NCBI GenBank assembly: GCA_910586705.1
Contig: CAJUJK010000003.1
Span: 62,001-126,000, forward strand
Length of the DNA: 64,000 bases
DNA from: an uncultured Lachnospiraceae bacterium
GTDB taxonomy: Bacteria; Bacillota; Clostridia; Lachnospirales; Lachnospiraceae
Direction of reading: 5' to 3'
Part shown: positions 63,410 through 64,000 of the stretch, piece after piece
Layout of the letters: each line of letters begins with the position of its first letter
How positions within the stretch are numbered: the stretch's first letter is position 1
Position numbers and translations under genes: made by a program
The notes under the pieces: generated by a model
Database searches by the model: none
What the model saw: the letters and a program-made list of their open reading frames with translations, nothing else
Told to the model about the DNA's origin: nothing

Positions 63410-63758
63410 AATAGTCATATCCTCCTTTTTTTATCTGGCTCGCTCGGAGCCGTTAGTTAATTATTTAACTTTAAATTAAGTATACACAAGTTAAAATATT
63501 AATCATCAATCTTTATTGCATTTTATATACTATTATTGCTTATTTTGTAGTTTTCCTCCATTTTCACAATTTACAGCACTTATTTTTAGTTATTTTCACA
63601 ATAGATATTTTCCTTTTACTCAGTATAAACTTAAATATATAAAGTAATATTAATTTCTTTTACTTAAATTTATTTCTTATTAGTGCAGACAATATTAGTT
63701 TCCTATATCATATAGATTGATATGAATGGGTTCATGTCAGTCGGAAAGGTTTCTTCTT
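63410..63758. other. AT-rich divergent intergenic region
   Basis: A gene-free stretch of about 350 bases, strongly AT-rich from 63470 to 63720. A weak minus-strand promoter is possible: TTGATG (63509-63504), a 19-base spacer and TATACT (63484-63479). Short TTAACT/AGTTAA palindromes occur near 63455-63475. No ORF with a ribosome site was seen. It probably holds the promoters and regulator sites for both flanking genes. Confidence 0.5.
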
Positions 63759-64000
63759 ATGACATTTCGCGAACAGTATGAGAACACACTCACTGTCAAA
63801 ACGGACACATCTGCTGAAAACACGCCTCCCGCAGCCTATTTTGCCGGCGTCTTTTATGAGCAGCAGGATTACTGTGCCGGTCAGATTCCCACCATCCTAT
63901 GCGGCGGCGGCGTGAAAATCGACAAGCCACTTACGCTCTCCTACACGCCTCTTGTCTGCCGTATGCTGCTCTATACGGCGGAGGGAGAAGGATCGCTTCT
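63759..64000 (+). CDS. Probable AraC-family regulator, N-terminal part
   Basis: An open frame running off the right edge, starting MTFREQYENTLTVKTDTSAE. The ATG at 63759 has AAAGG 10 bases upstream. The 80 visible residues end CRMLLYTAEGEGSL, like the cupin strand of AraC-type sugar regulators. No DNA-binding domain is visible yet, so the class is inferred. It diverges from the mannan transporter, a common place for its regulator. Confidence 0.55.
   Translation, partial: MTFREQYENTLTVKTDTSAENTPPAAYFAGVFYEQQDYCAGQIPTILCGGGVKIDKPLTLSYTPLVCRMLLYTAEGEGSL

Overview
The window reads as chromosomal DNA of a spore-forming, anaerobic Clostridia species, most likely a gut Lachnospiraceae. Three things point there: the sporulation operon spoIIAA-spoIIAB-sigF; a T-box-controlled valS with Gram-positive -10/-35 promoters and AGGAGG ribosome sites; and saccharide loci built from lipoprotein-dependent ABC importers, glycoside phosphorylases and a YesM/YesN-type two-component system. 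No rRNA, tRNA, CRISPR array, transposase or prophage gene was seen. Most genes are on the minus strand.

Layout. 1-2.5 kb: purine operon purE-purM-purN-purD (purD runs off the left edge). 2.7-6.2 kb: an M29 aminopeptidase, two small membrane proteins and pyrE. 6.3-9.8 kb: a 1175-residue secreted protein (CHAP-like, ricin-lectin and repeat domains). 10-11.5 kb: spoIIA operon. 11.6-19.7 kb: a zinc-ribbon/TPR membrane protein, a 48-residue ORF, folC, a FapA-family gene and valS with its T-box leader. 19.7-23.8 kb: divergent cyclic-di-GMP genes (HD-GYP versus GGDEF). 23.8-39.8 kb: a phosphorolytic beta-glucan locus in which GH94, a GH161-like phosphorylase, GH30, an ABC importer, a second binding lipoprotein, a histidine kinase and an AraC-type response regulator are consecutive. 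40-43.5 kb: an ECF S component, PspC, and a PadR/DUF1700/DUF4097 envelope-stress-like operon. 43.6-46.5 kb: an AT-richer island with a TPR-histidine kinase, a lone receiver and a PIN-domain remnant. 46.5-53.9 kb: an ABC exporter with a GntR regulator, azlCD, a small DUF, ybaK and trkH/trkA. 54-55.9 kb: a SpoIID-like/peptidoglycan-binding/LysM protein. 56-64 kb: a mannan locus (two GH130 phosphorylases, cellobiose 2-epimerase, ABC importer) and the start of a probable AraC regulator.

How the parts fit. Both sugar loci follow one logic: import short oligosaccharides with an ABC transporter, then split them by phosphorolysis inside the cell, which saves ATP. The first is probably for beta-1,3(-1,6)-glucan oligomers. 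The second matches the beta-1,4-mannobiose pathway (epimerase, then mannosylglucose phosphorylase). Two promoters of the first locus share a 17-base element at the same distance from a TTTATA/T hexamer, a good candidate site for its response regulator.

The most unusual item is the 43.6-46.5 kb island. Its gene content resembles the Detocs type of two-component anti-phage system, but the kinase gene has a one-base frameshift and the PIN gene lacks its first catalytic strand, so it looks decayed. The second unusual theme is a set of mosaic palindromic elements between genes (11.6, 19.2-19.4, 25.4, 29.06, 48.7, 49.5, 56.04 and 57.2 kb), one of which is translated as the C-terminus of azlC.
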